64,000 nucleotides of DNA from Blastomyces gilchristii SLH14081 (lineage: Eukaryota; Ascomycota; Eurotiomycetes; Onygenales; Ajellomycetaceae), in the NCBI RefSeq assembly GCF_000003855.2, contig NW_003101663.1, positions 795,312-859,311 on the forward strand, in the 5' to 3' direction. A model generated the notes under the pieces. It did not search any database and was not told the origin of the DNA. It worked only from the letters and a program-made list of their open reading frames with translations. Shown piece after piece: positions 52,464-64,000 of this stretch. Made by a program: the position numbers and the translations under genes. How positions within the stretch are numbered: position 1 is the stretch's first letter; every line of letters starts with the position of its first letter.

Positions 52464-52837
52464 ATTATTATTATTATTATTATTCTTTCATTATACTCAT
52501 ATGCAAGCGGAGCTTATGATGAGTCCTTGCGTGATGTTAAATACAGGTCAAGTGTTAATTATACAGGAGGAAATACAGGTGTTGAGACCACATCAAGATA
52601 ACAAGAACATAGGAAAATACAAAGAAGTGACAATTAGATACATGCAATAATAACTTCCCAGCCCAGGAACATAGAGTGATTCATTGAAGTGATTTGTACA
52701 CCTCTGTATTTATTAGAAACCTGAGGTGCTTGAGTTCTGGATTTAATGTATCCCCTGCGGGTTTCGAACCCACGCGCCTTGGTTTCCCACGCCAAGGCGC
52801 TACCGGGTGGCCGCATTAACCATTCGGCCACCGGGGC
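52464..52837 (-). mobile_element. tRNA-derived SINE, full length (374 bp)
   Basis: Read on the minus strand, the element starts GCCCCGGTGGCC with a tRNA-like head. The A box TGGCCGAATGG is at 52820-52830 and the B box GGTTCGAAACC (perfect consensus) at 52760-52770. The D arm resembles Ser/Leu-type tRNAs. Two strong hairpins (GGTGGCCG/CGGCCACC and GCGCCTTGG/CCAAGGCGC) lie before the T arm GTGGG-TTCGAAA-CCCGC. The acceptor ends pair poorly and the anticodon loop is 9 nt, so it is not a functional tRNA. A roughly 260-bp unrelated body follows, then an (AAT)n tail at 52464-52485. An exact 13-bp target-site duplication flanks it. It is far more GC-rich than its surroundings, so it is younger than the RIP that hit them or escaped it. 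Pol III should transcribe it from the internal boxes; mobilisation would need a LINE partner, none of which is visible here. Confidence 0.9.
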
Positions 52838-52850
52838 TAAATGAGATTGT
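52838..52850. repeat. Target-site duplication, head side of SINE
   Basis: Exact 13-bp copy of 52451-52463; the boundary fixes the SINE 5' end. Confidence 0.9.
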
Positions 52851-54280
52851 GATTCAAAGATTGCTTAAGTCAGTGTACAATTACAGACATACACCGGCTT
52901 TTTATACATATTATACTAAATTAATTAGTGACTTCTATGATCTCTTTACATTTGTAAGCATGTTCAGAAGCAGCTGTGTTATTATTCAGCAGCTGTATAT
53001 TCTTTCAAATTACATTCTTCTTCATCAGATTCAGTCACACTTATATAATTATAATATAAGCTCTAGCTTCATACAGATTAGCATACTGCTAGTATTTATA
53101 ATTATAAAGTCTATTTCTAATCTGACTAGTATTCTTCTTACACTCTCACAAAGAAACTTTCACTATATTATATTACTTATTTACTAACTTTTTCTATTCT
53201 TCAATTATCTTCTTCATTATTATTATCATTGAATATTATTATTGTATTCAAGATTTCTACTTCTTCTTCTATCTTATATCTTCTATTTATTCATCTATTA
53301 TATTATATATGTTTCTGATAATAACTCTCTATTCTTATAACAAGTATCATTATAGTATCTATACTGAGCAGTTTATTAGTAGTAAGTATAACACATTGTG
53401 AAATATAACTAGAACTTGTTTTCTTCTAACAATTATCAGAATATATTATTATAAATAATACATCTTCTTCATCTTCTTATACACTCTTGACTGTTTTTCT
53501 TCTTAGTGAGCTTCTGATCATATTTTCTAACATGATTTTATATAAACACAGATACTGATATGTTTGTTTTTATTTATATAGAATCTTTATATGTTGACAG
53601 ATCTACATCTGCTGATAATAGTGAACTCAATATTGAATTATTAATTAAGAACTTAGAGAATATAATAATGAAGAAATTATCTATATTATATATAACTGAG
53701 TTTTCTGTGTTTTCTTCTGCTTTCTCTGTTTCTTTCTCTACTGCTCTCTCTCAATCTTCTACTCGTATCTCTATATCTGATTCTTCTACTTCTACTATCT
53801 CTGTTTTCATAACTTCTACTTCTGCTACTTCTACTTCTGCTACTTCTACTCTCTCTTTCTCTGCTACTTCTGCTGTTATCATCAGCTCTTCTCATTTTGA
53901 GAAGATATTGTATAGACTTAGTGAATTATGTTTTTCAGTATATACACTTTCACTCTTTTTACTAATCTCTAGAATAATTTATTATATGAAGACTGTATAT
54001 AACATGACTATCTGAAGCGCAGTCACAGACACTGATTATTATATTTACTTTAAGTATTTATAATGAAGTAATTATATATTTATATCAGAGAATTATCTCT
54101 CTCTTTAACAGTATTAAGAGTGTAAGTGTTTTCTTTTCTATCTTTTCTTCTAATACTAATTTTTCTAGAGAAAATTGTTATGAGTTTTATTATATACAAA
54201 GTCATAATGTCTACAGATATCAAGAAACTTTTTATAACTATTAAATTTAATATTATCAGTATATCTGCTCTGATGAATAT

Positions 54281-54808
54281 TGTCACGCTTCCAGCTGCGC
54301 CAAGGCCTCATTGCAGTTTCACATGGCTCATTGCTTTCATGCGGATAATTTCATCCTGTCTGAACCGGTTTTCAACCACTCTATGACATCATTCAAATAT
54401 ATCATAGAAAGATCTGATTGATGAATATAAGAACTCTGCTTCTATACAAGGTCAGCAGATTACTCTTTCTTAGCAATGAGACACTGCTGAGATATCACTC
54501 TGGCTATTCTCACTCATGAAATGAGAGGAGAATATCCACTCATTGTCTATATAGAATAGCTAGATACTGACTTCTTATTAAAGAGATCAGTGATTCATTT
54601 TTCTTCTACTGAAATATATACAAGAGTTACTGCATGTCTTATACAATCTTCTTAGTATACTAGATATCATATCTGTGATATTCTCACAATAATTCTGTAG
54701 TCTACAAGCTCACTATTTAAGCAAGATAGTCAAGCTCACTTATACAGCTTTTTAAATAACTATCTCTATATAATGTCACTGACTAGTCACTGCTTCAGTT
54801 CTATTATA
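54281..54808 (+). repeat. 5' LTR of gypsy element (528 bp)
   Basis: It starts TGTCACGCTTCC and ends ...TTCTATTATA, where the undamaged end would be TACA (the copy at 61553 starts TGTAGCGG on the other strand). It aligns over its whole length with the reverse complement of 61553-62079. The first 100 bp are GC-rich and hardly damaged, while the rest shows many C to T and G to A changes. Confidence 0.85.
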
Positions 54809-55002
54809 TTACAATTTAAATCACTCAATCTGATTACATGTTTGAATCAGTTAAGCTCTAACAGACTGATATAATCTTATACACTCACACTGAGACTAAT
54901 CTGACCTCACTTTCTGAGGGAAATACTACATTATCTTCTAGAGTGTATACATCTCTACTCTGACAGAAATCTGAGATTTCTGAACTCACTGCACATTTTG
55001 AC

Positions 55003-58000
55003 ATGAGCTCTTCAATCACTCTGTCATCACTGCGGCCTCTACACACCTACATCTATTATAAAGATAGAGAGATTAAAGTCAGAGATTCTTCAAGATATAA
55101 GAAAAACATCTTGTCTGAATTTTACAGCTTTATCTGCATTCTTGAACAGAAATTCCATCTTAATCTGAGTCAGTATAATACTTATAAGATATAAGTAATA
55201 TATACTGTCAATCTTCTTGAAGACATCTCTGCAACTACTTGAGCTATTAAGAAGAGAAAGCTTAAGTGTATTAATACTACTATGACTTGAGAAGAATTCA
55301 AGAACTTTCTACTGAATTAAATCAAAGATCACTGTAACTGCAGCTTCACAGCAGCACAGCAGTTCAACTCATTATATTAATGAGATAATAAGAATTCTTT
55401 CAATTTCAATGTAAGATTTGAAGAATATTGAGAGAAATTGACTGATGATTTGAATCAATTAAAAACACAGCTTTATCTTATAAAGCTGACTCACAAGGTG
55501 CAGATAATAATATCACAGTATCAGAGTTTATCAATTAATTGCACTGAGCTTGTTAATCTGACTTTTCAGATCTATTTAAATAATTAATTCTCTGAGAAAA
55601 AGATTAATAAGACTTCTTCTAAGTAATCAATGATAAGATCTAAACAGCACTATAACAGCTTCAGTGTAAAGAAAGTAAAGAAGAATTCTAAGTATTCTGA
55701 TTCTTCACTCACTGTAAAGAAATATTAAAAAAGATTTGATAAAGATCTCTGTTTCAACTACAGAGCTGATGATTACTATATCAGTGATTATAAGAAGCTG
55801 AAGAAGAAAAGAAACTGAGAAGATATCTTCTTAAAGTTAACTTCTCTTCTGACAAATATATCTGTGAAAGATAAAGAAGAGAAAGAAATGAAGAATTAAT
55901 AATTCTCATATCTCTGAGTTCATATTATAATTATAATATATACTCTGAATGAGAAGATATCAGTGAGATATCTACTTAACTTCAGAGTGAATATTAACTT
56001 CATATTCTATTTCTTTTCTTTGATAAAGAATTGAAAGAAGATAGATTCATCAGATTATATAAAATTTACTGATGAAATGAAATGTCACTATTTTAACATA
56101 ATTCAAGTAAAGTGTGTGATCACAGACTCAGAAGAAATCTTCAAGAAAAGCAGTCTGCTTCTTTATACAGTTAATATTATAGATGAGAATATTATTCTAG
56201 ATCTTCTATAATTGAGAGAAAACAATTCTCTCATTAACTGAGTAATTCAGATGTGATAATACTGTCTCACTAATAAAGAGACAGTGATAGAGAAATCTGA
56301 AGAGTTTTATTAAAAGAATCTTGAGAAAAAGATTGAGTTGATATACTGCATAGCAGGTGATTGAGACTTGAAGATAGATGAAGAAGTCATCACTCTCACT
56401 GCAAGATTAGCAGTAGTATCTGTTATTAAAGATGAATGTATATGATATCTCTTTACAGATTTTAAGAATGTCTTTTCAGAAAGAAAAGCAGTGAAGTTTT
56501 CTGATATCAAGATATGATATAAGATTTGTCTTGAAGATGATGTAATAACACTATACAGATCTCTTTACAACTTATCTGTAAAGAAATTGAATATTCTGTA
56601 TAAATATCTTGAAGAAGTGCAATCAAAGAACTGAATATATCTATTAAAGAGTCTGACAGAGATGTCTATACTCTTTATATCTAAGATGAATGATAGGCTA
56701 CATCTATGTGTAGACTACAGAGGTCTCAATAAGATAATAGTTAAGAATTACTATTTATTATTATTAATTAACAAGATGATTAATTGATTATCTGAAGTAA
56801 AGATATTCTCAAAGATTGATATATGAAATATCTATTATAGAATCAGAGTTAATGAAGATAATGTTTGAAAAACAGCTTTTTATATCAAGTATAGTAATTT
56901 TGAATATCTTGTTTTATCTTTTAATCTTTGTAATACTTCAGTCATCTTTCAGATCTATATAAATGAGACACTGCAGAGTCTTGTCAATGTCTTCTATATA
57001 GTATACTTGAATAACATTCTAATCTTCTTGAAATCAGAGAAAGAACATGATATTCATGTTCAAGAAGTATTGAGTCACTTGAAACAGTATCAACTCTATA
57101 TAAATACTGAAAAATGCTTATTCTACATACAGAAGATTGATTTCTTAGGTTATATTATTAAGATAAATGACATTTCAATGAACAGAAGCTGAATCTCTGT
57201 CATTGAGAACTGATCAGTGTTATGAATGTACTATGAGATGCAGGTGTTTCTAGAATTTGCAAATTTCTACAGATAATTCATCTATATATATTCACAGATT
57301 ACTGTCTCTCTTACAGATCTGTTAAAGAGAAGTGTGAAAGATAGAAAAATGAAATTATTTATTCTCACTCAAGACACTGTGCAGATGTTTGTAGAATTAA
57401 AATAAGCTTTCACAGATATTATAATACTGAATCACTTTAATTCTGACTTATTTAGTCAGTGTGAGACTGATATATTTAGAAATGAGATCTGTGAAATCTT
57501 TTTATAGTTGATATCAGAGATCTTTCAATATTAAAAGAATCAGAAAATAATTATTTCTGAGAAAACAGATAATAAATTATCTGTGAGAGAAGACTTTTTC
57601 ATAGAGTTTATAAAACACTATGAATAAAGATCAGTAATCTTCTTCTTCAAGAAGTTATTACTTATACAGAGAAGATATAATACTTATAATCAGAAGATAT
57701 TAATAATTATCAAATTCTTTAAGATCTGATAATATTATCTTCAGAGTAGTAAGTACTCAGTGTAAGTTCTCACTGATCATATAAATCTATATTACTTCTT
57801 GATAATAAAGAGCTTAACAGAATGTTAAGTCAGATGAGCAGAGCTGCTTTTAAAGTATGATTTCTATATCTGATACTATTCAGATCAGCTTAACTCTGTT
57901 AATACACTATTTAAACAGTCTGATTATAATATTATTAATATGAAGAAGAATTCTATAAAAGAATCTCTGTTATCACTGCAGAAGAAGCTGACTACAGAGA

Positions 58001-59720
58001 ATTGAAATTCTCTGAAGCTTGAGAATAGCACTGAAGAGACAGCTATATAACTCAGTATAGAAGATGAAAGAAAATTCAGATCTCTGTAGAGAACTAATAC
58101 TGAAGATTATAAGCTTCTCATATTATATCTTACAATTATTAAATTAATAAAGAATGAAATGATCTACAATCTTTTAATCTGACTACTTTTAAAATTTATT
58201 AATAAGTTATAGAAGAAGAATATCTCTACTACAGCTTAAATTCAGAAGTTGAAGAAGAAAGAATTCAGTTTGAACTTAAAAGAGACAGACTCTGAGTGAG
58301 ACAGTGCTACTAAGAAATCAAGTTACTGATAACTAGAAGAATATAAACTTCTACTACTGAATGATTCAGTCTTCATCTCTTATAGTAGAGTGATATATCA
58401 GAAGTTATTAAGAATTTATTATAATAATTCTTATACAGAGTACTTTAAGTTAGAGAAGACTGAGAAGCTTCTAAAATACAAATATACTTAAAACAAGCTT
58501 TAGATAGATATTAAAGAGTATATTAAAACTTACAATATCTGTTAAAGAATAAAGATCTCATAGTATAAGTAATACAGTGAGTTAGTATCACTGCCTGTTT
58601 CAAAGAACTTATAATAGAATCTATTAATGAATTTCATAGTTGATCTACTGAAGTCAACAAGAGTCAAAGAATATAACTTAATTTTGATTATTATTGATTA
58701 TTTTATAAAGATAATCAGATATATCTCTACTTATAAAAAGATTAAAATCTCTGAATTGACTGATCTATTTTTAGATATTATTATTTATAATCATAGTGCT
58801 CTGAAATCATTGATAACAGATTAAGAATCTCTCTTTATCAGTAAATACTGATCAGCTTTTTACTATTATCTTATGATAAAATGTCTTCTCAGTACTGTAT
58901 TTCATCTGCAGACTGATAGTCAGACTGAATATCAGAATTAGATACTAGAATAGTATTTTTAAGTGTTCTATTTATATTATCAGAATGATTAACTTAAACA
59001 TCTTCTAATCACTGAATTTATATATAATAATATAAAGAATGTAATCTTAAAGATATCTTCTTTCTATACTTATTATGAATATAATTCTTTATTACTCAGT
59101 GATATCACAGACAATATTTTAAAGAGAGAAATAGATAGTCAGAATATTAGATAGATATAGAGAACAGAGTATCTCTCAGTATCAGAAGTAAAAGTGAGAT
59201 TGAAACTTTTAAATAAAATTCATAAGAAGACAGTGAAAAGTATTTATTATACTTAGAAGTAATAGATAAAATATTATAATTGAAAACATCTTCTGATAAA
59301 GTTCTTAATAGAGAATTAAGTATTACTTTTAATAAAGAATATTAAGATAATAAGACTATATAAGAAGCTCAGTGAGTAGTGACTAGAACTCTTCTTAGTA
59401 ATAAGAGTGATAAATAAGCAGATATATGAGTTAAAATTACTTATAGAATTGAAATTAATTTATTCTATTTTTCATATTTTCTATTTAAAGCTCTATAAGT
59501 AATACTCTGAGATAGAGCTATCTCAGTTAAATAATATTAAGATTGAGAGTAATACTAAATATCTTATAAAGAAAATATTGAATAAATGAATATATTACAG
59601 TAAGCTTCAATATCTTATTAAATGAGAAGAATATTCATTATTAGAGAATTTATAAAAACTGCTTAAGTATTTGAAAAATGCTGAGAAAGAGATTATAAGC
59701 TATGAGATAGCTAGTAGAGA
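55003..59720 (+). pseudogene. gag-pol remnant of the gypsy element
   Basis: All frames are broken by stops. Readable pieces in order: a damaged CCHC knuckle near 55755-55800 where Cys codons read as Tyr; reverse transcriptase about 56640-57190 with LCVDYRGLNKI, a FSKID motif and LGYIIK, the catalytic YLDD reading as YLNN (57004-57015) through G to A change; RNase H traces about 57420-57560; the integrase zinc region about 58380-58560; integrase core from about 58620 with FIVDLL and SLITD; and a chromodomain at about 59594-59700 with YLIK, EEYSLLENL and LKNAEKEII. The element cannot make its own enzymes. Confidence 0.8.
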
Positions 59721-60569
59721 TTGCTCTGTTATATATCAGAGACATTAAGTAAGAAATACTGCTTAAGACTTCTCATTTTTCTCAAAGAATTTTTTAAAGA
59801 TAATCTTGCAGTAATAAGTCAGTATCTTATAGACTCTATAGCACTCTTCTTCTATTTTCTCTTAAAGAGTTTTTAGAAGTTTAATAAGACTATATAAGTA
59901 TAAAATTCCTGAAGCAGTTAAAAGAAAAGAGATATTTAAAACTAATAAAAAGATTAATATTATTAATCTGTAGACTGCTGCTATTCTAATAAGACTGCAG
60001 CTCATTAAAAAAGTAAAAAGAGAGATTAAAGTCTACTTATTAATAATCATACTTTTATTAAACTCATTCTTCACTGTTAAAGTCTCTAATATCAGTATCT
60101 TTATCTATTAAGAAGTTAGTACTGTGATATCACAGAAGAGTATACTATAGAAGAGTATAAGAGATACTGAAAGTATTAACTTATTCACTTATAAAATATC
60201 TCAGTTATCTGTTTTAACTGAAGTGAGATTCTCTTTAATCAGTGATTAATCTTTATAATACTTTTAATAATAACACTGACTGATCTTAAGAAGAGATCAG
60301 TCATTCTGAGATGTTTTTTTATCTTGAAGATTTATACTTTTATCTTCTTTTATAGATGAGTAAGAGAGATCTTCTCAGTCTTGATAAAATTTATCAATAT
60401 TTAAAGCTCTGAGACTCTTACTCTGTACTGCTTGAGTATCTGAACTTCTTATCAGAGCTGATATGATGTCTTCTTATAGAGTAGATAATACTTATAGAGA
60501 GATAGAAGTTGTTGTTACAGATGTAACAGAAATAATGAAAGTGAAAGAAGAGATAGATATACAAGATTT

Positions 60570-61006
60570 CTCTCTTCTTCAGCTGCTTAGTGCAGTATAG
60601 ACAAGTGATGATATCAGTCAGAAGCTACACTGAAGCCTCTTCACAGAGAGAAGATAAAGAAACTGTGAAACTCTGTGAACTCAACTCAGCAGTATTCTGA
60701 GCAGGGCTCAGATGTGTCACAGAAGAAGAACTATAGATTGAGCTTCTTAAAGCTGCTGTCTCTGAAATCAAGCTCTTCTCAGAGTTCTCTCTGAATGATC
60801 ACATAGGGTTATATATCACTGTGTTAATTGAGGGGGGGAGCAGCATTACAACAGTAGTGAGAGAGGCAGAGGAAGAACTGAACATGAATGAACTAATCAG
60901 CAGAAGGGATAACACCTCACTGCAAGGTATAGTGACTGCCGCCGCAGCTGCAAGAGAAGCAGGAGAAGAAGAAGAAGATGTGACAATGAAAGTGATGCTT
61001 CTGTGA
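60570..61006 (+). pseudogene. Post-pol open frame of the gypsy element, copy 1
   Basis: Downstream of the chromodomain one frame reads about 145 codons with two internal stops. Landmarks are TEASSQREDKE, IELLKAAV, FSLNDH, a GGSS...VREAE segment, SRRDNTSLQG and AAAAAREAGEEEEDV. It matches the inverted copy at 62551-63045 along its length in the same frame. One shared position is TAG here and TGA there, as expected if the ancestral codon was TGG and RIP hit different guanines. No match to a known family comes to mind. Confidence 0.65.
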
Positions 61007-61552
61007 TCTGTCAATACTGTCATCTCCATCTTCAATCAGGCTTTCTTGACAGTCACGGAGGCTGCAGCCGCATCATGAAGACATTTACTCACTAGAAAAC
61101 ATCAGAATAAGCTCTTAATTGTCCTTCAAGAATGATACTCTTATACACTCACTATTACAATTGAGAAGAGGAGAAGAAAAATGTTTCACAGAAGAGAGAA
61201 TCTTTTCAAAAAATTCTGTCACTACTGTTAACTTTGTCTTTAAAAACATATCACTTTTGCAGAGAATTTCATATATAGAACAGAGTATATTAGAAGATCT
61301 GTAAGTTACTTATTAACTATATTTTCCACATTTCAAATTGATATATAAGAAACCTACTTATCACATGTTTAATTTAAATATAGATGAGAAAGAAAGATCT
61401 ATACAGTCAGTAGAAAAACTCATCTATTTCTTTATATCACATGCAGTATATGTACTATTAATTGATTAATAACTGTTGCTATACAACAAAGATAATTTCT
61501 AATCTGATAATCTTAAGAGTATAGAGACTATACTCTTAAAGAGAAGATATAA

Positions 61553-62079
61553 TGTAGCGGAACTGAAGCAGTGACTAGTCAGCGGTGTCATGTAGAAGTA
61601 GTTGTTTAAGAAGTCATATAAGTGAGCTTGACTATCTTGCTTGAATAGTGAGCTTGTAGGCTACAGAGTTATTGTAAGAATATCACAGATATGATACTTA
61701 GTATACTAAGAAGATTGTATAAGACACACAGTAACTCTTATATATATTTCAGTAGAAGAAAAACAAATCACTGACTTCTTTTATAAAAAGCCAGCATCTA
61801 GCTATTCTATATAGATAATGAGTGAATTTCTTCTCTTATTTCATAAGTGAGAATAGCTAAAGTAATATCTCAGTGATATCTCACTGCTAAGAAAAAGTAA
61901 TCTGCTGACCTCATATAAAAGCAGAGTTCTCATATTCATCAATCAAATCTTTTTATGATATATTCAAATGATGTCATAGAGTGATTGAAAATCAGTTCAG
62001 ACAGAATGAAATTATTCACATAAAAGTAATGAGTTATGTGAAACTGTAACAGAGTCTTAGTACAGTCAGAAGTGTGATA
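61553..62079 (-). repeat. LTR between two inverted gypsy copies (527 bp)
   Basis: On the plus strand it starts TGTAGCGG and ends in a damaged GTGATA; in the true LTR sense it reads on the minus strand. It is the reverse complement of the LTR at 54281-54808. On each side it adjoins a purine-rich tract of an element pointing toward it. It fits as the 3' LTR of the minus-strand element to its right; the plus-strand element lacks its own direct 3' LTR. Confidence 0.8.
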
Positions 62080-64000
62080 ATATTCTCTTCTTTAAGAGCA
62101 TAGTTCTGATACTCTTAAGATTACTGAATTAGAAATTATCTTTGTTGTATAGCAATAGTTGTCAACTGATTGATAGTATATATACTGTATAAAGAAATAG
62201 ATGAGTTATTCTACTGACTGTGTAGATCTTTCTTTTCTCATCTTCATTCAAATCAAACATATGATAAGTGAGTTTCTTATATATTAATTTAAAATGTGGA
62301 AAATGTAGTTAACAAGTAACTTACAGATCTCTCAATATATTTTATTCTATATATGAAATTCTCTGTAAAAGTGATGTATTTTAGAGACAAAGCTAACAGT
62401 AGTGACAGAATTTTTTCAAAAAGATTCTTCTCTCTGTGATACATTTTTCTCCCTCTTCTTCTCATCTGTAATAGTGAGTGTATGAAAGTATCATTCTTAA
62501 GAGACAATAAGAAGCTTATTCTGACATTTTCTAGTGAATAACAAACATCTTCATGGTGCAGCTGCGGTCTCCATAATCACTAAGAAAGTCAGATTGAAGG
62601 CAGCAGTATCAATGAGCTGCAGGAGTATCACTCTTATTATTACATCTTCTTCTGCTTCTCTTGCAGCTGTGATGATAGTTGCTGTGCCTTGTAGTGAAGT
62701 GTCATCCCTTCTGCTGACTGATGCATCTGCATCTGGTTCATTCCCTGCCTCTCTCACTGTCATTGCGATGCTGCTCCCTCTCTCAGTTAACATGATAATG
62801 TATGACCCTGTGTGATCATTCAGAGAGAAACTCAGAAAGAGCTTGATTCTGAGAACAGTGACTCTGAGAAGCTCAATTCATAGTTTCTCTTTCACAGCAC
62901 ACTCAAGCCCTGCTTGAGATGCTGCTAAGTTGAGTTCACAGAGTCTCATGATTTCTTTATCTTCTCTCTGTGAGAAGGCTTCAGTGCAGTCTCTGACTGG
63001 CACTGCTACTTGTCTACACTGTATCAAGTAGCTGAAGAAAGAGAGGATTTTATATACTTACTTCTTCTCTTACTCTCATTATTTTCATTATATCTATAAC
63101 AATGACTTCTATCTCTCTATAAATATTATCTTATCAGAAGACATTGTATCAGCTCTGATAAGAAGTCTAGATACTTAAGCAGTACAGAGTAAGAGTCTCA
63201 GAGCTTCAAGTATTGATGAATTCTATTAAGACTGAGAAGATCTCTCTTACTTATCTATAAAAGAAGATGAAAGTATAAGTCTCTAAGATGAAAAAACATC
63301 TCAGAATGACTGATCTTAAGAAGAGATCAGTCAGTATTATTATTAAAAGTATTATAAAGATTAATTACTAATTGAAGAGAATCTTACTTCAGTTAAAGCA
63401 GATAACTGAGATACTTTATAGTTAATAAGTCATACTTTAAGTATCTTATGTACTCTTCTGCAGAATGCTCTTCTGCAGTATTATATACTAACTTCTTAAT
63501 AGATAAAGATATCAGTGTCAGAGACTTTAACAGTGAAGAATAAGTTTAATAAGAAGATGATTATTAATAAGTAGACTCTGATCTCTCTTTTTACTTTTTC
63601 AGTGAGTTGTGACTCTATTAAAATAGTAGTGATTCACAGATTAATAATATTAATCTTTATTAATTTCAAATATTTCTTTCTTTTCTTATTAACTGCTTCA
63701 GAAATTTTACACTTGTATAATCTTATTAAACTTCTAAAAAATTCTTTAAGAGAAAATAGAAGAAGAGTGTTATAAAGCTCATAAGATATCAGCTTATTAC
63801 TATAAGATTATCTCTAAAAAACTCTTTAAGAAAAATGAGAAGTTTTAAGTAATATTTCTTACTCAATATCTCTAATATGTAATAAGACAGTCTCTACTAG
63901 CTATCTCATAGATTATAATCTCTTTCTCAGTATTTTTCAAATATTTAAACAGTTCTTATAAATTCTCTGATAATAAATAATCTTTTCATTTAATAAGATA
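62080..64000 (-). mobile_element. Second gypsy copy, inverted, partial at window edge
   Basis: The whole stretch is the reverse complement of 59612-61552 in order, from the purine tract next to the LTR back to the chromodomain at the window end. It is RIP-damaged independently of the first copy. The element continues beyond 64000. Confidence 0.85.
62551..63045 (-). pseudogene. Post-pol open frame of the gypsy element, copy 2
   Basis: Minus-strand counterpart of 60570-61006. About 164 codons with a single internal TGA; the last 80 codons (62551-62793) are open from an ATG. Shared landmarks are FFSYLIQCRQV, TEAFSQREDKE, FSLNDH, SRRDDTSLQG and AAREAEEDV. This copy is less damaged than copy 1 and noticeably more GC-rich than the surrounding element. 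Confidence 0.65.

Larger units (their letters stand above)
49930..54280. repeat. AT-rich RIP-type block with SINE insertions
   Basis: Almost the whole 4.3 kb is AT-rich and without readable genes, except the SINE at 52464-52837. Open frames such as 53560-54015 are Ser/Thr/Ile/Phe/Tyr-rich translations of biased sequence. It is probably a collapsed nest of RIP-mutated transposons; I cannot name the families in it other than the SINE. Confidence 0.7.
54281..62079 (+). mobile_element. Ty3/gypsy chromovirus, RIP-inactivated
   Basis: On the plus strand the order is LTR, gag with a damaged zinc knuckle, protease region, reverse transcriptase, RNase H, integrase and a chromodomain, then 1.8 kb of further sequence, a purine-rich tract (61537-61550) and an LTR. 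Order and chromodomain place it in the chromovirus branch. Many Trp codons have become TGA and Gln codons TAA or TAG. The downstream LTR is in the opposite orientation to the upstream one, which is not normal for a single insertion. Confidence 0.85.

Noticed and set aside
52745..52837. A functional tRNA gene on the minus strand
   Set aside because: The D and T arms look right, but the acceptor stem has several mismatches, the anticodon loop is 9 nt, and the sequence continues into a body and tail bounded by target duplications. It is the head of a SINE.
53560..54015. 151-codon frame rich in Ser, Thr, Ile
   Set aside because: It lies in AT-rich, RIP-type sequence and resembles a biased translation; no recognisable domain.
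54281..62079. A standard LTR element with direct LTRs
   Set aside because: The two LTR copies are inverted relative to each other, so the simple model does not fit; reported as an inverted arrangement instead.

Overview
The window looks like nuclear DNA of a filamentous ascomycete, most likely a member of the Onygenales and perhaps the Ajellomycetaceae (Histoplasma/Blastomyces group). The genes have many short introns (50-130 nt) with GTATGT/GTAAGT donors and CTAAC branch sites. The protein set is typical of Eurotiomycetes. Compact GC-balanced gene blocks alternate with very AT-rich blocks of decayed transposons showing RIP-type C-to-T and G-to-A damage. The genus is inferred from these features and was not tested.

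Layout. 1-0.6 kb: AT-rich, LTR fragments. 1.2-2.7 kb: unknown fungal protein (-). 4.2-5.4 kb: nitrilase-family N-carbamoyl amidohydrolase (-), broken by a one-base frameshift. 8.9-11.9 kb: NirA/NIT4-like Zn2Cys6 regulator (+). 13.7-15.1 kb: PP4-type phosphatase (-). 17.8-21.0 kb: two unknown proteins (+). 21.6-23.0 kb: ALG3 mannosyltransferase (+). 23.2-23.7 kb: EIF1AD-like protein (-). 23.9-25.4 kb: AT-rich block. 27.7-31.6 kb: protein kinase C (+). 32.8-34.3 kb: a 544-bp MITE with a perfect central palindrome, then an inverted pair of CT/GA-rich minisatellites. 35.1-36.9 kb: unknown acidic protein. 37.5-41.6 kb: tubulin cofactor D. 42.1 kb: intron-containing tRNA-Gly. 42.4-43.4 kb: U1A/U2B''-type snRNP protein. 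43.7-45.1 kb (-) and 45.5-48.3 kb (+): V-ATPase subunit D and splicing factor SYF1, divergent from a 407-bp shared promoter. 49.9-64 kb: AT-rich block holding two copies of a tRNA-derived SINE, a decayed Ty3/gypsy chromovirus and part of a second copy in opposite orientation.

The host genes are unlinked housekeeping and signalling functions (N-glycosylation, cell-wall signalling, tubulin folding, splicing, vacuolar acidification) and do not form a metabolic cluster. The most unusual material lies in the repeats. There is an apparently complete, GC-rich SINE with a 13-bp target-site duplication inside an AT-rich region. There is a post-pol reading frame conserved between two inverted gypsy copies. 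There is the palindromic MITE. In the host genes, the clearest oddities are the extremely small exons (7-15 nt) in the snRNP and V-ATPase genes.

Exon boundaries were worked out by hand from splice signals, reading phase and remembered family sequence. No database search was run.
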